From contig NZ_CP026304.1 in NCBI RefSeq assembly GCF_003054555.1, positions 8,246,001 to 8,310,000 of the forward strand: 64,000 nucleotides of DNA. The letters run 5' to 3'. This DNA is from Streptomyces lunaelactis. GTDB taxonomy: Bacteria; Actinomycetota; Actinomycetes; Streptomycetales; Streptomycetaceae. Positions 62,595 to 64,000 of the stretch are shown here, piece after piece. Under the pieces are notes generated by a model. That model did not search any database. It saw only the letters and a program-made list of their open reading frames with translations, and was not told the origin of the DNA. A program made the translations under genes and the position numbers. Numbering within the stretch: position 1 is the first letter of the stretch; every line of letters starts with the position of its first letter.

Positions 62595-63012
62595 CAACTC
62601 CCGCCACATCGTCGCCGCGGCTCGCAACCGCCACGAGCACACCCGGGCCAGAGCGATCCAGGCCCTGCGCGAGATCGAGGCCGCGGGCATGGCCGTCACC
62701 TTCGACGCCGTCGCCCGTGCGGCCGGCGTCTCGCGGTCCTGGCTCTACACCCAGCCCGACCTGCGGGCCGAGATCGAACGGCTGCGGACCGAGCAGCGAT
62801 GCGCTTCCGCCGCCCCGGTTCCGGTCCAACCGCGGGCCTCCGACGCCTCACTCCTTCGACGGCTGGAGGCTGCCAACGAGCGCAACCGCCGCCTCGCTGA
62901 GGAGAACCGCCAGCTCCGGCGGCAACTCGCCCGCGCACTCGGCGACCTGCGAGCCGCCCGGCTGCAGAGGTTATCTGCAGTTGGTGGGACTTCCAGCAAG
63001 TTAGAGCGTTGA
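62584..63012 (+). CDS. tnpC: TnpC-like DUF6262 protein
   Basis: This 142-residue protein has ARNRHEHTRARAIQALREIE, VTFDAVARAAGVSRSWLYTQ (an HTH), then a long coiled coil LLRRLEAANERNRRLAEENRQLRRQLARAL. This is the DUF6262/TnpC layout of Tn554-type elements, where TnpC is a small DNA-binding accessory to TnpA and TnpB. The overlap with the preceding recombinase tail supports this. Since its recombinase partners are deleted, it is an orphan. It could still act with the intact TnpA/TnpB at 48-51 kb. Confidence 0.78.
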   Translation: MRADNSRHIVAAARNRHEHTRARAIQALREIEAAGMAVTFDAVARAAGVSRSWLYTQPDLRAEIERLRTEQRCASAAPVPVQPRASDASLLRRLEAANERNRRLAEENRQLRRQLARALGDLRAARLQRLSAVGGTSSKLER

Positions 63013-63224
63013 CCAAGGTGCAGATATGTGAGGCACGCCGATCGAATCGGCAGTCCAGGAACGGTTCAACCCAACCACTTCCTGGACTCCCGTTCGAGCC
63101 CCCTGCCGAAACTGGCGCACTACGTACCAGCATCGACCGTGATCCAAACGAAACTATCTGATCTCACGCAGTGTTGAAAAAGAGGCTCCGCTGGATCATG
63201 AACCCATGCTGGCTGAGATCAGTA
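63013..63224. other. Intergenic region between DUF6262 and the pentapeptide gene
   Basis: No gene is visible. The first 60 bp probably include the right end of the Tn554-type remnant. The inverted words TCCAGGAA (63055) and TTCCTGGA (63079) flank GGTTCAACCCAACCAC and could form a hairpin. Confidence 0.35.
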
Positions 63225-63989
63225 CTACAGATAGGAGGGCAAGAATGTGCGAGGGTCTTCGAGGCCCCTCACATTCGTCAACTGCCCCCTTGTTAGACCT
63301 TTCACATCTCTGAGATCAGCGCCATCGAGATGCGCTCCTTGCAATCTTGTCCTGATCAGGTCTGCTCCATGGAGATTGGCCCGGCAGAGAACACTTCCCT
63401 CAAGATCCGCGCCACGAAGGTCCGCCTTACGAAGCCAGGTACCGATGAGGTTGATCGGTCTCAATTCCAGCTCTGGCCGCCTCGGCCGCCTGCCCAGCAC
63501 CGTCAATGCCGCCTGCACGTCCGCTGGCACACGTGGGTCGGCTTCGTCTGCGCCGGTGGGTGGTTGCGCGTGTTCTCGCACAAACGCAGCGAGGACTTCC
63601 ACGATCGTATAATGATCGCGAGCAGAGTCAGTCATGATCCTTTCTAGCGCATAGATGCCGCCTATGCGTTCGTCTCCTTTTTCCGAGGCCAGTTGCCCGA
63701 TCGCTTTCGTGTAGCGGTCGGTGACCTGTCCCTCACGCGCCAAAAGAAAATTACGGGCGGCGAACACCAGTGCCCCCACAGCCCCAATGCCTGCGGCTGA
63801 CTGGATGATGGACTGCCGAACGTCGCTTACCGCTGCGGCCCGATCCTTGGTGTTGGTGATCTCCCGTACGGTATCGCCAGCAATCAGCCATGTCAGAGGT
63901 CCGAGCGCCACCCACCATAGGAATGCCACCGCGATAAGGACGCCGACGGCCAACAGAAACTGTCTTATTCGGATCTGCCCCCCACGCAT
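63225..63989 (-). CDS. Membrane-anchored pentapeptide-repeat protein
   Basis: This 254-residue protein has an N-terminal helix (FLLAVGVLIAVAFLWWVALG), a second hydrophobic segment (SAAGIGAVGALVFAARNFLLA), a cytoplasmic helical linker GQVTDRYTKAIGQLASEKGD, ERIGGIYALERIMTDSARDHYTIVEVLAAFV, and a short pentapeptide-repeat stack (LRKADLRGADLEGSVLCRAN, LHGADLIRTRLQGAHLDGADL). This YTKAIxQL..IGGIYALERI architecture is common in Streptomyces and cyanobacteria; its function is unknown. The ATG at 63989 is 11 bp from the window end, so its promoter lies outside. Confidence 0.85.
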   Translation of the reverse strand: MRGGQIRIRQFLLAVGVLIAVAFLWWVALGPLTWLIAGDTVREITNTKDRAAAVSDVRQSIIQSAAGIGAVGALVFAARNFLLAREGQVTDRYTKAIGQLASEKGDERIGGIYALERIMTDSARDHYTIVEVLAAFVREHAQPPTGADEADPRVPADVQAALTVLGRRPRRPELELRPINLIGTWLRKADLRGADLEGSVLCRANLHGADLIRTRLQGAHLDGADLRDVKGLTRGQLTNVRGLEDPRTFLPSYL

Positions 63990-64000
63990 GTGCCCGGTCT

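Overview
This is a high-GC actinobacterial window, almost certainly Streptomyces. The signs are a very strong G/C third-position bias, GTG and TTG starts, an LAxTG sortase protein, and families typical of the genus: DUF2079, DUF4240, DUF1996, DUF4238, DUF6228, Rv1733c-like, ECF41/ECF42 sigma factors and twin DJ-1/AraC regulators. The many truncated genes and nested mobile elements look like a chromosome arm or another accessory region. No rRNA, tRNA or CRISPR array was seen.

0-15 kb: a DUF2079 membrane protein broken by an IS3 remnant, then gene fragments, then a three-part locus: a membrane protein with a DHODH-like N-terminus, an FAD monooxygenase, and a TetR gene divergent from an AGPS-like FAD oxidase. 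After it come a sigma-like/ricin-lectin protein and a graveyard of gene ends (IS30, IS5, PPOX, HAD, CBS, flavodoxin, ECF41). 15-24 kb: a sortase-anchored DUF1996 protein; ECF42, helicase and AcpS fragments; and a minus-strand conflict-type operon EACC1 - caspase - (C9 tract) - TM/solute-binding/VWA - lipoprotein binding protein. 24-31 kb: a SUKH protein and several secreted proteins (GH5, Tat-exported phosphoesterase/LamG), most with one frameshift. 31-38 kb: a DJ-1/AraC regulator divergent from an HD hydrolase, a tightly coupled hydrolase-HbpS/GlcG-SDR-hydrolase operon, a secreted trypsin, and a second DJ-1/AraC regulator with an isochorismatase.

39.4-43 kb (minus strand) holds a compact three-gene unit: a glycine-zipper membrane protein, a small Bell-like protein ending in an amyloid-like motif, and an NB-ARC/TPR NLR beginning with a matching motif. 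This resembles bacterial NLR/amyloid-signalling immune pairs.

46-63 kb is a nest of mobile DNA. An ISL3 element (45993-52399, 22-bp perfect inverted repeats, 8-bp target duplication) carries a passenger gene. Its transposase gene is split, just after the catalytic-Glu motif, by a Tn554-like element with two coupled tyrosine recombinases and one cargo gene. A second element of about 8.2 kb (53299-61528) carries a tyrosine recombinase, an HTH protein and a zinc-ribbon degenerate recombinase. It splits an IS21 istB gene and holds a protease, an IS630 copy and a peptidoglycan-binding protein. A third Tn554-type remnant (TnpB C-terminus plus TnpC/DUF6262) and a pentapeptide-repeat membrane protein close the window.

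Many otherwise intact genes here carry exactly one indel. Some are real decay, but assembly error, especially at homopolymers, cannot be excluded from the sequence alone.
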